DNA of 64,000 nt from Trifolium pratense. Its lineage: Eukaryota; Streptophyta; Magnoliopsida; Fabales; Fabaceae. This document shows, in pieces, positions 1 to 10,753 of the stretch (within the stretch, counting starts at the first letter, position 1; every line of letters starts with the position of its first letter). A program made the translations under genes and the position numbers. The notes beneath the pieces are model-generated. The model was not told where the DNA came from. It saw only the letters and a list, made by a program, of their open reading frames with translations, and did not search any database. The stretch spans positions 22,940,001 to 23,004,000 of the forward strand of contig NC_060060.1 of NCBI RefSeq assembly GCF_020283565.1, given 5' to 3'.

Positions 1-7
1 AAGAATC

Positions 8-11
<4 letters not shown>

Positions 12-89
<78 letters not shown>
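12..89. repeat. (AT)n microsatellite
   Basis: An almost pure AT dinucleotide run of about 78 bases. It has no coding content and its length is probably polymorphic. Confidence 0.95.
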
Positions 90-92
<3 letters not shown>

Positions 93-820
93 CATATGAT
101 GAAATATTTATCAATGATTTGCACCATAATCTCATTTTCCCATTTTATAAAATTCTAGCACACCCATTTAAATTTTTAGGGTTTAAATTTCAGTGTTAGT
201 TAACACATTATAATAGAAAACAACTATTGGTGGATTCTCACTACCATAAATGTAAAGTGGATTGCAATATTTTGGTTAGTATCTCTTGCTACTTTTTTTT
301 TTTTTTGAATGGCCGTATATCTCTTGCTACTGATAACTGATCTGTTTGGTTTGTAGTTTTGTTTCTACTTGGAATGTTGTCTTTTGTTGCTATGTTTTTC
401 TTTGTAGCTAACATATTAGTATATTGTGGTATTGTAGTTTTTCTATAGTGTATCATTTTGGCCTCCCTCGACTTCTTGTTAAAGGAGTTTCCATTTTTTT
501 ATTTAAAAAAAAAATTAATTTTATATTAAAATTATAAATGACATTCATTTTGAAATAGTTTTTTACTAAAGTTACATTCATTTTAAAACGGAAGGAATGT
601 TAATTTATTTTCATTTATTTTTTGTTGGTATTAAACCTCTGTTTTTAGAGGAATGTGACTCCAGCAATCTAGAGCATTAACGAGAGCTAAATAAAATCTT
701 TTTAAAAATTGTTTTCACAAGAAATCGAGCTTTAATTTACTTTCATTTTGTAAACACATTGATCACTAGAAATGGAATTTGGAGCTTGATGGTATACTAT
801 TTGATCTATACTATAGTATT
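90..820. other. AT-rich intergenic sequence, no gene seen
   Basis: No coding signal on either strand. The stretch around 480-600 ends in AAACGGAAGGAAT and resembles a decayed Stowaway-type MITE end, but no pairing end was found. A micro-insertion lies at 294-317. Confidence 0.5.
294..317 (-). mobile_element. tail-only micro-retroposon
   Basis: A T run followed by GAATGGCCGTA is flanked by an exact 14-bp direct repeat TATCTCTTGCTACT (280-293 and 318-331). On the minus strand this reads as about 11 bases of element tail plus poly(A). The structure matches an extremely 5'-truncated SINE or LINE insertion with a target-site duplication. Confidence 0.7.
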
Positions 821-908
821 GTTGGTTTAACCTAGGAGTTCCCCCAAACATTTTAAACAAATCTGCAATATATGTCGAATAGAAGCTTTGTCTTGCTCCA
901 TTAGGTGC
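821..908 (-). pseudogene. MIR395 (relic): degenerate MIR395 hairpin
   Basis: The minus strand of 836-856 reads as a miR395-like 21-mer with three changes from the intact copies (positions 1, 3 and 6, two of them in the seed region). The context GTTGGTTTAACCTAGGAGTTCCC matches the base of the intact hairpins over most of its length. The opposite arm around 880-905 has diverged and pairs poorly with the miRNA arm, so a proper precursor is unlikely. I read it as the oldest, decayed member of the cluster. No TATA-like element comparable to the other copies was identified. Confidence 0.65.
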
Positions 909-1027
909 AAAATGTGTATGTATTATATATAAATAGGAATATAAATACAAAAGGTAAAGTACAAGAGCTATTCTATCCTAAGAAAGAAATCCAAAACTAA
1001 CACTATTTGCCTTAGCCAAAGAACTAT

Positions 1028-1047
1028 TTTTTTTTTGAACAGCAGCA
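1028..1047 (-). mobile_element. tail-only micro-retroposon
   Basis: A T run plus GAACAGCAGC lies between direct repeats AAAGAACTAT (1018-1027 and 1048-1057). It has the same layout as the insertion at 294-317, with a 10-bp target-site duplication. Confidence 0.6.
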
Positions 1048-1169
1048 AAAGAACTATCTATTTATACAATCCACTGGGTTAGCACACCACTCATAAAATA
1101 AGAGTTTTTCCTCTTAGACAAAAGCCACACTTCGAAGAAGAAGCTAGTTTAACAATTTCAAAAGTTTGG

Positions 1170-1790
1170 ATTGACTCCAAAACTATTGACTTGAAGATCC
1201 TCTCTCATTCCACCGCTAAAGAAGTCAAACATCCGCATGCTAAATTAAAAGCACTCCCTTTTTACCTTGTTTCCCTTTCCTAAAAGGAGTTATAAAACTA
1301 TCCAACAAGGAAGAAATGGCCTCCGGAAAAACCTTTGGTTAAACCAAACCAACGAAGCACCATGCCCCAAACCTCCCTTGCTACCGGACAAGCGACAAAT
1401 AAATGATTCTCTGATTCAATAGCCCCTCCACACCACACACACAAACTTGCCTCCCCGGTTGGAATTACACCGCGATGCGCTAAATTAGCTCTAGTAGGAA
1501 GCCTTCCGAGAAGAATTTGCTAAGAAAAAACTATAACCTTTGACGGCGTCCAACTCCCCCAAATTTGTGCAATAACACGGATCGGAATGAGAGAGGATCT
1601 TCAATTTTTTTATAAAGAAAAGAGTAGTTAGATCTAACGTATAAACTCCTCCGTTAACACAAGACCAAGAATCATCATCCTTTGTGATTAAAATCGGTTT
1701 TAACGCCAAAAATTCCCTGTACAACTCCTCACCCGTCATTCTCCCAAACTCCCACATCCTTGATTAAAAAATCCGGTTGAACGGAATTCT
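1170..1790 (-). pseudogene. LINE reverse-transcriptase C-terminal remnant (zf-RVT)
   Basis: Reading the minus strand from about 1500 down gives LPTRANLAHRG..., then CVWCGG...ENHLFVACP..REVW. This is the Cys/His pattern of the zinc-binding domain at the C-terminus of plant L1-type reverse transcriptases. The upstream part (1757 to 1491) starts with WEFGRMTGEE and is in another frame, so the gene is frameshifted. No RT catalytic core or poly(A) end remains here. A 21-bp exact inverted repeat (1191-1211 against 1584-1604) lies within it. Non-functional fragment. Confidence 0.75.
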
Positions 1791-2247
1791 TAAAAAGACG
1801 TGGGAAAACAACACAAAGAGGAAAACATCATACGAGAATATTTCAAAATTCAAAAGCACAAAAGAACATTAATCATTGTTGTAACATTCGACAACATAGG
1901 ATAACTTGTGTTCATTAAAATTTATAGAATTTTTTGGATAATTTTACATATACAAGAATAAACTGAACCTTTTCGAGATTGAGTCATTGTCTTTTAACTA
2001 TTGGTTATTACTGTTGGTAAGGAAAAAAGTAATTGTGTGCGCCAAAAAGCACAAACCCTAGCCTCTCAAAATCTTCCTCCCTCAACTATCCAAAGGTTCA
2101 CCGTTCTTCGTCGTCTCTCTCAAACATTTTCGGTGATTTCCAACCTACCTAGAGCTAAGAAATTCTATTGTAGGAAATCCTTTTACTTTGCAACTTTCAT
2201 CAATTGGTAAGTTCCATGTCCAAATTCTACGATTCTCAATATAAGAT

Positions 2248-3409
2248 TGTTGTGAATTCGGATCGAAAACCACACCAATAATACTTTTGATGTGTGAGAC
2301 AAATGAATTGAAACAATCAAAACAAAATGGATGAGCAATAATCAATAAATCAACAATAAAATATGAAAGCGATAAAGAACACGATGAAAATTGTTTACCC
2401 AGTTCAGTCAAAACCGACCTACTCTGGGGTAGGGGCGTCTCCGAGTTTTAGAAGGCCCTGTGCAAAATATAAAAGTGACCCCTTAATATAAAAAATTTAA
2501 TTTTTTTTTTAAAAAAAAAACTGTCAATTTAAATTGCGTATAATATAAAAAAATCATTTTTATTTTTGTAAACATATATATTATCAATATTAAACCAATT
2601 GCATCAAATCAAATAAGATAAGAATACAAAATAATTATCTTTGTATATAACGTCAAAAAGGAACCTCCTAATCTAAGTTTAAATTTTATGGAAAGATTAA
2701 AATGGACTAAAACTATATTTACAAGTATATATAACTAATCTATTGATACTCATATGATATTATATGAACATTAACAATATATAACTATTAGTTTAGGGCT
2801 TAAAAATTAATTTATTAATATACATCTGATATTTTATAGGTATAAATAATATATAAGTAATATTATAGGACCTCAAAATTTTGAGCCGAGGCTCTCAAAA
2901 TTTTGAGGTCCGATGCCGTCGCACACCTTGCACATGTGTGCAAGCCGCCACTGCTCTGGGGGAGAGAGAGACTCTTCAATCCACTATCAAACTTCCTTCT
3001 TGATTACAAAGATTCATTACAAAAGAGTTACAAGAATTAGACTTCAACCCTAATTCTACCCTTTTCCCAAATCTCTTCACGTGACCAAGAGATTTCAATG
3101 ATAAGTGATTACAAGGTGTTAGAAACACTTCCCCAACCCTAGAATATACCCAAAAGGAACCCCTTTTGATCCTAGATTGATGTTGGATGAAGAAACCCTA
3201 ATTTCTCCCCACATAATACCAGAAAAACGTGACATATATATATAAGCCTGCGAAATTTTCGCCTGAGGCACGGGTTTTTCGCCCGAAGCACGAAAACATA
3301 ACCTTGCCCCTTTTCCTGCTGAAATTTTCGCCTGAGGCACGGTTTTTCGCTCGAGGCACGAAAAACAGCATATTTGAGTTTTTTTACGTTTTAAAGGCAA
3401 TTCCCAACA
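2248..3409. mobile_element. solo LTR, TSD AAGAT, carrying a nested hAT element
   Basis: The segment starts TGTTGTGAATTC and ends AATTCCCAACA, is flanked by the 5-bp direct repeat AAGAT (2243-2247 and 3410-3414), and interrupts a sequence continuous in the related blocks at 15.6 and 26.4 kb. Without the nested element the LTR is about 630 bp. No internal retrotransposon region remains, as expected after LTR-LTR recombination. Two near-copies of TTTTCGCCTGAGGCACG occur at 3256-3360. Confidence 0.85.
2430..2953. mobile_element. non-autonomous hAT element, TSD CTCTGGGG
   Basis: An exact 8-bp direct repeat CTCTGGGG (2422-2429 and 2954-2961) flanks 524 bp that starts TAGGGGCG and ends GCCGCCACTG. 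The 8-bp duplication and the terminal pattern YAGNGGCG are typical of hAT MITEs. It has no coding capacity and sits inside the solo LTR, so it inserted later. Confidence 0.85.
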
Positions 3410-3652
3410 AAGATGTTATCATTCTCGTGATTAAACCCTTTATCCTTGATTCCAAGGCCTTGTTGGTTCATTCCTGCATTAGGATTGATCGATCAAACAT
3501 TCTGCATTAGTGCTATGATTGAAATAATAACAGGCAAAGTAATAAATTTTGAGATGTTAAGTCGGTTCGTTTTTAAGTGACTTTTTAAGTAATACAAGTC
3601 ATGTAGGAATGTTGTTTGAACATATCTAATTCTCATCAAAACAATATTCAAT

Positions 3653-3687
3653 TTTTTTTTTTTTTTGAAGAAGAAGCTAAATTAGTA
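3653..3687 (-). mobile_element. tail-only micro-retroposon related to the SINE at 16059
   Basis: A T run plus GAAGAAGAAGCTAAATTAGT is flanked by AATATTCAAT (3643-3652 and 3688-3697). On the minus strand the tail reads TAGCTTCTTC then poly(A), matching the 3' end of the SINE at 16059-16169 (TTTAGCTTCTTC followed by an A-rich tail). This links the micro-insertions to SINE retroposition. Confidence 0.7.
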
Positions 3688-3841
3688 AATATTCAATATT
3701 GTAAAACAGCATGCTTCATTAATCGTCCAATGCGATTGGACCTGAATGAAGATGAAGAATTTCTAACATTTTCTTAATCAATGAACCCTGGAACGATCAG
3801 CTGAATTCGGTGGATTGGTATATTTGATGATATGTTGTAGT

Positions 3842-3949
3842 GTTGGTTGAACCCAAGAGTTCCCCCAAACACTTCATTGAAGAAGGGAATATCTTAGATA
3901 GATAGCCTTACATATGAAGCGTTCAAAGGAACTCTAAGAGACAATCAAC
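3842..3949 (-). ncRNA. MIR395: MIR395 precursor, copy B
   Basis: The 108-nt minus-strand sequence folds into a long hairpin. The 5' arm (GAGTTCCTTTGAACGCTTCA, from 3934 down) pairs with the 3' arm that carries the mature miRNA at 3857-3877: an A followed by TGAAGTGTTTGGGGGAACTC. Placement on the 3' arm and the mature sequence agree with the conserved plant miR395 family, which represses ATP sulfurylase and a low-affinity sulfate transporter under sulfate limitation. Pairing extends to the base (GTTGATTG against CAACCAAC on the other arm). A TATA-like box lies about 56 bp upstream. The copies at 16.7 and 27.3 kb are near identical. Confidence 0.92.
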
Positions 3950-4004
3950 AAATAATTATTCATGAATTGCTGCATCCTATGAATAAATAATGCATAGCTT
4001 ATGC

Positions 4005-4016
4005 TCTATATATAGT
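4005..4016 (-). promoter_or_regulatory. TATA-like box of MIR395 copy B
   Basis: CTATATATAG on the minus strand, about 56 bp upstream of the hairpin base. The element and about 420 bp upstream of it (to 4440) are conserved at the copies near 16.9 and 27.5 kb, so the promoter was duplicated with the hairpin. The start site just downstream is inferred. Confidence 0.55.
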
Positions 4017-4536
4017 ATAGAGAGTTTGTATTAATTAAAAAGACAAAGAAAAGTGAAAAGTTGCGAGCATGCATAAAATTAGCTTTCTATAATTGAGATC
4101 GAAATGAACATAGTCTAGATGTTTGGCAAGAGGAAATGGGCGAATATGATATTTATGGAAAAAAAATATTCTTCTTGTAGTAATCTCACATAATGCTAAA
4201 GCAATTAAATCTTCAAAATCTAACATAAGGTCGCTCAACAATATCATATCAACTTTCAAGTATTAGATTCCATTGAACACTTGTTTGTATATTTGAATCT
4301 GAAAATTGGGGACAAGAATAAGGGAAGAATAGAATGTGGCTACTCGATATTATGATGTCCCGTTTCCCTTTTGTTCAATGTTTCGTCTAGGTTCATTTTT
4401 TTGCATCTGTGTTTTTAAAGAAGTGTTTTTAATGCATCTTGGACCCCATGGTCAAGCAATTATATTCTATTGATTATTTTTTAGATCTATTTATATTTCT
4501 TTATTCTTTATTTTCTGTAAGTTTGTATTTTATTTA

Positions 4537-4684
4537 CGAATCGTTAGTTGGTTCAGTGGTGATTGGCGCTGAATTTGGTAGGGAGGACCACGGTTCGATC
4601 CCCCGCAACTGTGATCGGGAGAGGACTTGAATCACTTGATGCCAGAACTGACTCCCGAACCAGATTAAACTGGTTGTGAAAAAA
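4537..4684 (+). mobile_element. tRNA-derived SINE, 18-bp TSD
   Basis: The 148-bp insertion carries an A-box-like TGGTTCAGTGGTGATTGG and a B-box GGTTCGATCCC, a short A-rich tail and an exact TSD AAGTTTGTATTTTATTTA (4519-4536 and 4685-4702). This is a SINE, not a tRNA gene: the cloverleaf is not kept beyond the Pol III boxes. Confidence 0.9.
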
Positions 4685-4702
4685 AAGTTTGTATTTTATT
4701 TA

Positions 4703-5176
4703 AAAAGAAGAATATTTTTTTTAATTATTTTTTTATGTTACTATTTTTTGTTTCTTCTTCGTCTTCTATTTTTAAAATAATTGTTTTTTATATAATATTT
4801 TTTTTAAATCAATTTTTTTGAAGAAAAGATGTCGATGAAGCAGGACAAAGAGTTTAGCAGTTGATTTTATATCATGCATGCTTGTTTTGAATTTTATGTT
4901 CACCTATTAATTTTTGTTTCCTTTTTTTTAGATCTCCAAAATAAAGGACAAACTTCTATCTCTCTATGGTTTCACTCATGGTATTTTGACAACAAGAAAT
5001 GATCATGCACATTAGTAGTGTGTAAGAATTGAAACGATTTGGACAAGTATTTATTGGAACAAAATTGTTTTGTTAAATTTTAGTTTTGATGATAACAAAC
5101 ATTAAAAGAATAATTGGTGTTACTAATATTTGAAATAGTTAGTTGTAATATATTAAGACATATTTGCATATTATTT
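4703..5176. other. AT-rich intergenic sequence, nothing recognised
   Basis: Low-complexity A/T runs and no convincing open frame, RNA gene or repeat boundary. Confidence 0.5.
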
Positions 5177-5518
5177 CTAAGATTTAGTTGTATTTGACTT
5201 ATCGTTTGATTTAATAGAATTGTGTTGAAAATATATTATTTTGTAAAACTTGATTATAATATTATTATTATTTTTGACGAAAGAAAACTTAATAGAAAAC
5301 TTATGCATTTCATTCATAATAATAAGTTCAATACAAGGTGGACAATAATTAAACACTTGGGGACTAGCAATAAAGCGAGTTGCTTGAGCTAATCCATTAG
5401 TCACTCGATTGACTTGTCTCCGAACGTAACTGGCTGTACAGTTCTGATTCAAAACTAGTAACCACCTACACTCATCTATAATTAATATTGTCAAACTCGG
5501 TATCATTTCTTCAACATA

Positions 5519-6719
5519 GGGGGAAAGGAGGGGAGGTATTTTAATGAAGGGGAAGGGAGGTGAGGGGAAGGGAGGTGAAATTTGTACTTACACATATGTT
5601 TGGTTCAAAAGAAGGAAGAGGAGGGGAGGTGAGGGATTTTAATTAGATATATGTTTGGTTCAAGAGGAGGAGGGGAGGGATTTTATAACTAATTTACATT
5701 TTTATCCTTCTAATCTTAAAACCATATCATAATAATAAATCATACCACAAATTTGGTATAAAATAAAATAAAAAGCATACCACACATGAATTGAGTTATA
5801 TCTCTTCGACACAAATTAAACTATTTGTTGATAGTAATTTTTCAACCCTGATAATCAATGTAATCCAATAAGACATTTATAAAATTAAATTCTACAAAAA
5901 TATATAAAATAATTTTTTAAGACATATATGTATCCGGTGAGAATTGGTAATTATTGTGAGAAATGAGAATTATTAATAGTAATCATATGATTTAATCGAC
6001 GTATCAGATTAAAATCCGCACACTCACTTAAAGTCTCATGTGATTTTATTTGTGCAGATTGAAAAATCTTCCTAAATATAATCTTTCCTAATTTATCGCG
6101 CATCTCCCTCCAAAACTTACCCGAAATAATTTTTTACCTCTCTCTTCAATAAAAAATGAAAAAAAAAAATGAAGACTCCTAGCCTTGGATGTACGTGATT
6201 CAGGTCTGGAGGTCTCAACCAGCTTGGAGTCTAAAATGCATCATTGAGCAATGATTCATTGCTATATATATGATATGATATTATGATGGTGGTGTTACTG
6301 TATATCATCTTAACTATGTTTTACTACTCTATCATATGATGTGAATACTGAATTCTCACAGCTTCTATATGCATATTAAATTAGTTTAAGCATTAACATA
6401 AACACATGATAAAACTATTGTTTGTTCTTTAGTTTTTTTTTCTTCACTCTCTTCAATTAGAAAACAAGAGGAGAATGTGCCAACGAAGAACAAATAAATT
6501 GAAGAGAAAGGTAAAAAAACTATTCGGGTAAGTTATGGAGGGAGCTGTGATAAATTAGGAAACATTATATATAGAAAGATATTTAAATCTGCACAAATAA
6601 AATCACATGAGATTTTAAGTTAGTGTGCGGATTTTAATCTGATACGTCGATTAAATCATATGGTTATTATTAATAGTTCTCATTTCTCACAATAATTATC
6701 AGTTCTCACTGGATACACT

Positions 6720-6761
<42 letters not shown>

Positions 6762-7280
6762 TACAATGTAATACACTAAAACAATAAATTATAATATATA
6801 GAATGTGAATTACAAGAACGGGAAAAAAAAATTAAGTGATGAAATCAATAAACTACAAGCAAAGAAAAATAACGTGAGCATAAAACATGTTAACAATAAT
6901 AATTGAACAAGTGAGCTACAGGAACGAAAACAAATAAAAAAAACTGTAGGTATGTAATCGATTAAGTAGGAGAATTAGCAAAGAAAAAAGAAATTACCTA
7001 ATGAAATCTTAAAAAGTACAATAAGGGTAATTTTAAAATTTTAAAATTGTATCGAGGATAATTTGGTGAATGTAATAAATATTAAAAGAGCTCACCTCCC
7101 CTCCCCTCCAAATCCCCCCAATTTGGGGGGAAGCAAAAAGTGGGTTTAGGAGGGATTTTGCTCACCTCCTTTCACCTCCCCTCCCCTCCTAAAAATTGAA
7201 CCAAACACATTTCATTAAAATTTTCCCCTCACCTCCCCTCCCCTCCCCTCCCCTCCATTTACCTCGAACCAAACACACCC
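5519..7280. mobile_element. TIR DNA transposon, non-autonomous, with G-rich ends
   Basis: The ends are inverted. On the minus strand the right end starts GGGTGTGTTTGGTTCGAGG and continues with repeated GAGGGGAGG; the left end shows the same GGGGAGG runs and GTTTGGTTCAA motifs in the opposite orientation. It interrupts the RNase H remnant cleanly. The target duplication is unresolved (TA or a 3-bp TTA-like repeat), so PIF/Harbinger is possible but unproven. It has no transposase and contains a second inverted-repeat element. Confidence 0.65.
5929..6717. mobile_element. 789-bp foldback element with about 240-bp inverted repeats
   Basis: The left arm starts GTATCCGGTGAGAATTGG and the right arm, reverse-complemented, starts GTATCCAGTGAGAACTG. 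They stay highly similar through the AATTTATC region near 6095 and 6555 (for example ATTTAATCGACGTATCAG on both sides). The inner part is AT-rich and non-coding. The long arms suggest a Mutator-like or foldback MITE. The transcript would form a long hairpin. Confidence 0.75.
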
Positions 7281-7445
7281 TAAGTCCCTGCACCACTTGT
7301 AGGCAATCAGTCTCTATTTGAACCCTTTCATTGTGAGTATTGTGAATCCATTGTTGTACTTCTAATACTCCCATTGCTTCTGCTTCTTCAATGCTTGGTG
7401 TGCCCTCAAATTTTTCTTTGCAAAGGCTTGCACAAAATGACCGTT

Positions 7446-7830
7446 CACTACTAGAAAACTCGCTTTTAGCGACCGATTTAGAGACCGATTTTCATCAAAA
7501 TCGGTCTCTAAATCCATTAGCGACCGAATTAGCGACCATCTAAAATCAGCATCAACAACCCTGGTCGCTACTCCGTTGTGACCAAGCCAGCGACCGAATT
7601 ATAGCGACCGAGTTAGCGACTGATTTTAGAGACCGAAAATAGTGACCGAATTTAGAGACTGGCTTAGAGACTGCATTTGCGTCGCATTAGCCGACGCTAT
7701 AGCGACTGATTTTGTGACTGATAGTAGCGACTGATTTTGTGACCGATTTGAAAATATTTTCTCTGTTTGTTGCGACCGAATTAGCGACGCTTTGTGGAAA
7801 ATTCAGTCTCTATTTCGGTCTCTAATGAAT
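7446..7830. mobile_element. CACTA-type terminus with subterminal repeats
   Basis: The terminus CACTACTAGAAAA is followed by more than ten near-copies of AGCGACCGA and AGAGACCGA in both orientations. This is the layout of En/Spm (CACTA) transposon ends. No matching far end with the same subterminal motif was found up to 12.7 kb, so the element may be truncated or its other end rearranged. Confidence 0.75.
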
Positions 7831-9639
7831 TTTATTTTTTTATTAATTATTATTATTATTTTTTTTGGTTGATTTTATTATTAATTTACAATCACAGAAG
7901 CAATTTTTTGAAACTAGTTTAATATTGTATCCCTAAAACTATTTCATACGCACCAAACAATTAAACATGCACAGAACAATATGAACATAATATATTTATA
8001 TTTAAGTATTTCCAACTATTTATACATAATACATAATCAATCCAAAAATACAGAAGCAATTCATCTCCTTTACAAAATTCCAACTATCCTGACAATAAAC
8101 CAACTACTCAAGCAATACATTATGATATTCTGATTAACAATCAAATGGAAAAGAGACAATCCAAGGCACCCAATCAATCTTAAACAAGCAAACTATATAC
8201 AAATGAAGAAAAGGATCAAAAAGCATCCAGCCAAACTCCTTAACTGATCACGCAGCTGATCTGGAAGAGTCAAACCTATACATAAGCTGAGATAAGCAAT
8301 CTGCCTGCGACAACATCGATACCGCAGCACACCAACAGGTTCCACAAAACAAAAATTTCCAGCGAACACTTTTTAAATGGTGGTGCCTTAGGACCTCTCC
8401 CCAATGCCACTATCTATACTCATGCACCAGAAGTAAAAAGCGTTTCCAGCCCATGCCGATCCGGACACAACATTTTTGAGGTACGACCCAGGCACGAACA
8501 AAAAAAAAGACGCAGCACGTGGACAAGCAATGAGCATGAGATACGACCTGCAGCTAGAAACACATAAAATTTGTGAATGTGTAACTATGCAAAGATGAAG
8601 GATCACAGTAAATTTTACACAACTGATAGAGGACTAAAATTATATTTTAGCCAAAATGAAATCATTGTACAAGAGATATACATCATCTAATGAAAACATG
8701 ACTCTATATAATAAAAAACTAATAGCATAAAATATTGATTAGAAAACATTATACCTCCAATATTTGGTCAATCTGCATCATTACAATTTGAAATATTTGT
8801 GTACCTTTGAAAAGATCAATGGCTAAAGTTATATTTTAACCAAAATATATCATCATGCAAGAGACATACATACATCATCTAGGATGTTAAAGTAACTAAC
8901 TACATTCAAACCTAAGTTAATTGGGATCCTTCATTACATTTTACAAGCCTTAAATATCCCTAGCAAGCTGGCATGTAATTTGTAACCAATCTCTAAAACA
9001 ATTATACCGGAACAAGCTTTGGAAACCAATCTCAGCTAGAGAAAATGTACTTATTAACCTCGGCTTTCTGCTAAACTCCATAAACAAACCATTTTTCATC
9101 AACTTCAAGTTCAACAACACCTTCATCATGGATCTTCACATTTGAATGATACGTATTAGTAAACATGCTAGAGCCTGAATCTCAATAGTATCATTCACAA
9201 AAGTTAAGCTAATTCATTTTCGGAATTACCTTGTAACAAGAAAACATATTCATCATTACAGCTCCTTAATTTCCATAATTCCTTACCACTGATATCCAAG
9301 TACTCAACTCAATTCTCACTGCATCACAACATTGGTTCCCTACAATTTTGAAAGAAAATAAAGGTCATCCATTGCAATAGCAGACTAATAAGTTAAGCAA
9401 AATAAAATGAAATCAACATGAAAAAAAAAATACTATTTAAAGTTGAGAACTCATTACATAGACATGTTTCGATCTTCAATCAACTCAAGTCTTATTCTTG
9501 TGATGTTGGTGTGTGTGAACAAACAAATATGAAGGAGTGGAGAGGGGGGAGTGTCATTCAGTTCCGTCTATAACAAAACAAATTTAGAAGCCAAAAATTG
9601 TGGAGTATGTATGCTACTCCAGTTAGTGTAGCCGACTTA
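7831..9639. other. non-coding sequence, possibly interior of a broken CACTA element
   Basis: A GC-richer patch at 8220-8600 and AT-rich sequence to 9639. No protein family is recognisable on either strand. It follows the CACTA terminus directly and could be element interior or captured host sequence. Confidence 0.35.
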
Positions 9640-9644
9640 CAAAT

Positions 9645-9903
9645 TGTTGAGTATGGTTCATATATGCATCAGGAAGAGGCTGGGGGCGGCCTGGAGGCAG
9701 GGGTATTTACGTCATTCTATTGATATTATATATACCGCTTGTAACACTGAAACCCTAATTCATTCTTTCATCTAATAGAAACGAGCTGTAGCGAATTCTG
9801 CAGCCGGAGACGTACCTAAGGGGAACTCCGTTATCAAACTTCTTGTGTTCTTATTGTTTGCAATTTCGTTATTATTACCTTCTGTTACTATTTGTGCACA
9901 ACA
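9645..9903 (+). mobile_element. short solo LTR, TSD CAAAT
   Basis: 259 bp starting TGTTGAGTATGG and ending GTGCACAACA, flanked by CAAAT at 9640-9644 and 9904-9908. It contains the TATATATA box region and the AACCCTAATTCATTC / GAAACGAGCTG context common in short Copia-type LTRs. No internal domain remains. Confidence 0.85.
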
Positions 9904-9908
9904 CAAAT

Positions 9909-10750
9909 ATTTTATATAAGTGAAAAAAATAAATGTCACTATCTATAATATTTTGAAAAGAAAAAGCAATGCAATTATGCTGATCATAGTCAACACTCAA
10001 CAGAAGAATATAAGAAAGAGGAGTTGGAATTGCAACTCCAATAAGTTCAAAACTAATTCCAACCCAAAAGGATTCTTGTTTGAAAGTAACAAAACTTGTA
10101 CATAATTTTTTATATCCAAAGTGCAAACATAAAATTCTCAAATCAAGCAGTGAAGTATGAAATATGAATAATGTTACCAACACTAAATAGCCTCCATTAG
10201 AAATATTGTAGCATTAAATTAGAGAAGAAAATTTGCTTATCATTGGTTGAGTTGAGAACTTGACAGCAAGAATATAAAGAAGTTGATTCCAACTGTCATA
10301 TTTTTCTTTTATTTCACCTCATAATAAAAACTGTTCTCACTATATATTAGCCTCCTAATCATGATTTTGGTAATTGTTTACGCAAGAGTTTCATAAACTT
10401 AACACGAATATTAGCTATACAAGTAGTGTGAAGTCTTGTTAACATACCAATCATGTCATTTTGATTTAAACCTTTTCTTAAGCTTAAAATTTACTCTAAA
10501 ATGGCATTAGAACTCTGATATTTGAGAACTCATCTTGAAGTTTATCTTATTTCAAACATGATCTGACATTAAGTAGAATCATTACCTCAACATGGCGACA
10601 AAAATCACTTGAAGCTTGCATTATGCCGTTGATGCAATCTGAAATCACAATGAGTGAGAGCTTCACTACTGAAACAACGAGTGGAACAGGGATTGAAGCC
10701 TTCGAACAGCCACTGAAACGTAATCATGATTCATGACTATTTCGAATGAC
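9909..10750. other. AT-rich intergenic sequence, nothing recognised
   Basis: No conserved frame, RNA gene or bounded repeat was recognised on either strand. Confidence 0.4.
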
Positions 10751-10753
10751 GAC

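Larger units (their letters stand above)
1980..4470. repeat. MIR395-bearing duplicated block, copy 1
   Basis: Segments at 2045-2245 (CAACTTTCATCAATTGGT and flanks) and 3780-4450 (hairpin plus promoter to GGACCCCATGGTCAAGCAAT) recur at 15430-17375 and 26220-27940 in the same order and orientation. A solo LTR interrupts this copy at 2248. The shared flanks show the hairpins spread by segmental duplication rather than retroposition. Confidence 0.8.
5177..7440 (-). pseudogene. LINE-type RNase H (RVT_3) remnant, split by a DNA transposon
   Basis: The minus strand of 7440-7281 encodes MGVLEVQQWIHN...ETDCLQVVQGL, and that of 5511-5310 continues with ECRWLLVLNQNC...YVRRQVNRVTNGLAQATR. Together they give the ETD and RRxxNxxxxxLA landmarks of the RNase H-like domain found at the end of plant LINE polyproteins and their domesticated relatives. 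A 1.76 kb TIR element (5519-7280) separates the halves. No promoter or N-terminal domain is visible. Non-functional. Confidence 0.7.

Noticed and set aside
4537..4684. tRNA-like sequences here and at 33030, 36210, 53820 and 53971
   Set aside because: They have Pol III A and B boxes but also tails and target duplications and no full cloverleaf, so they are SINEs.
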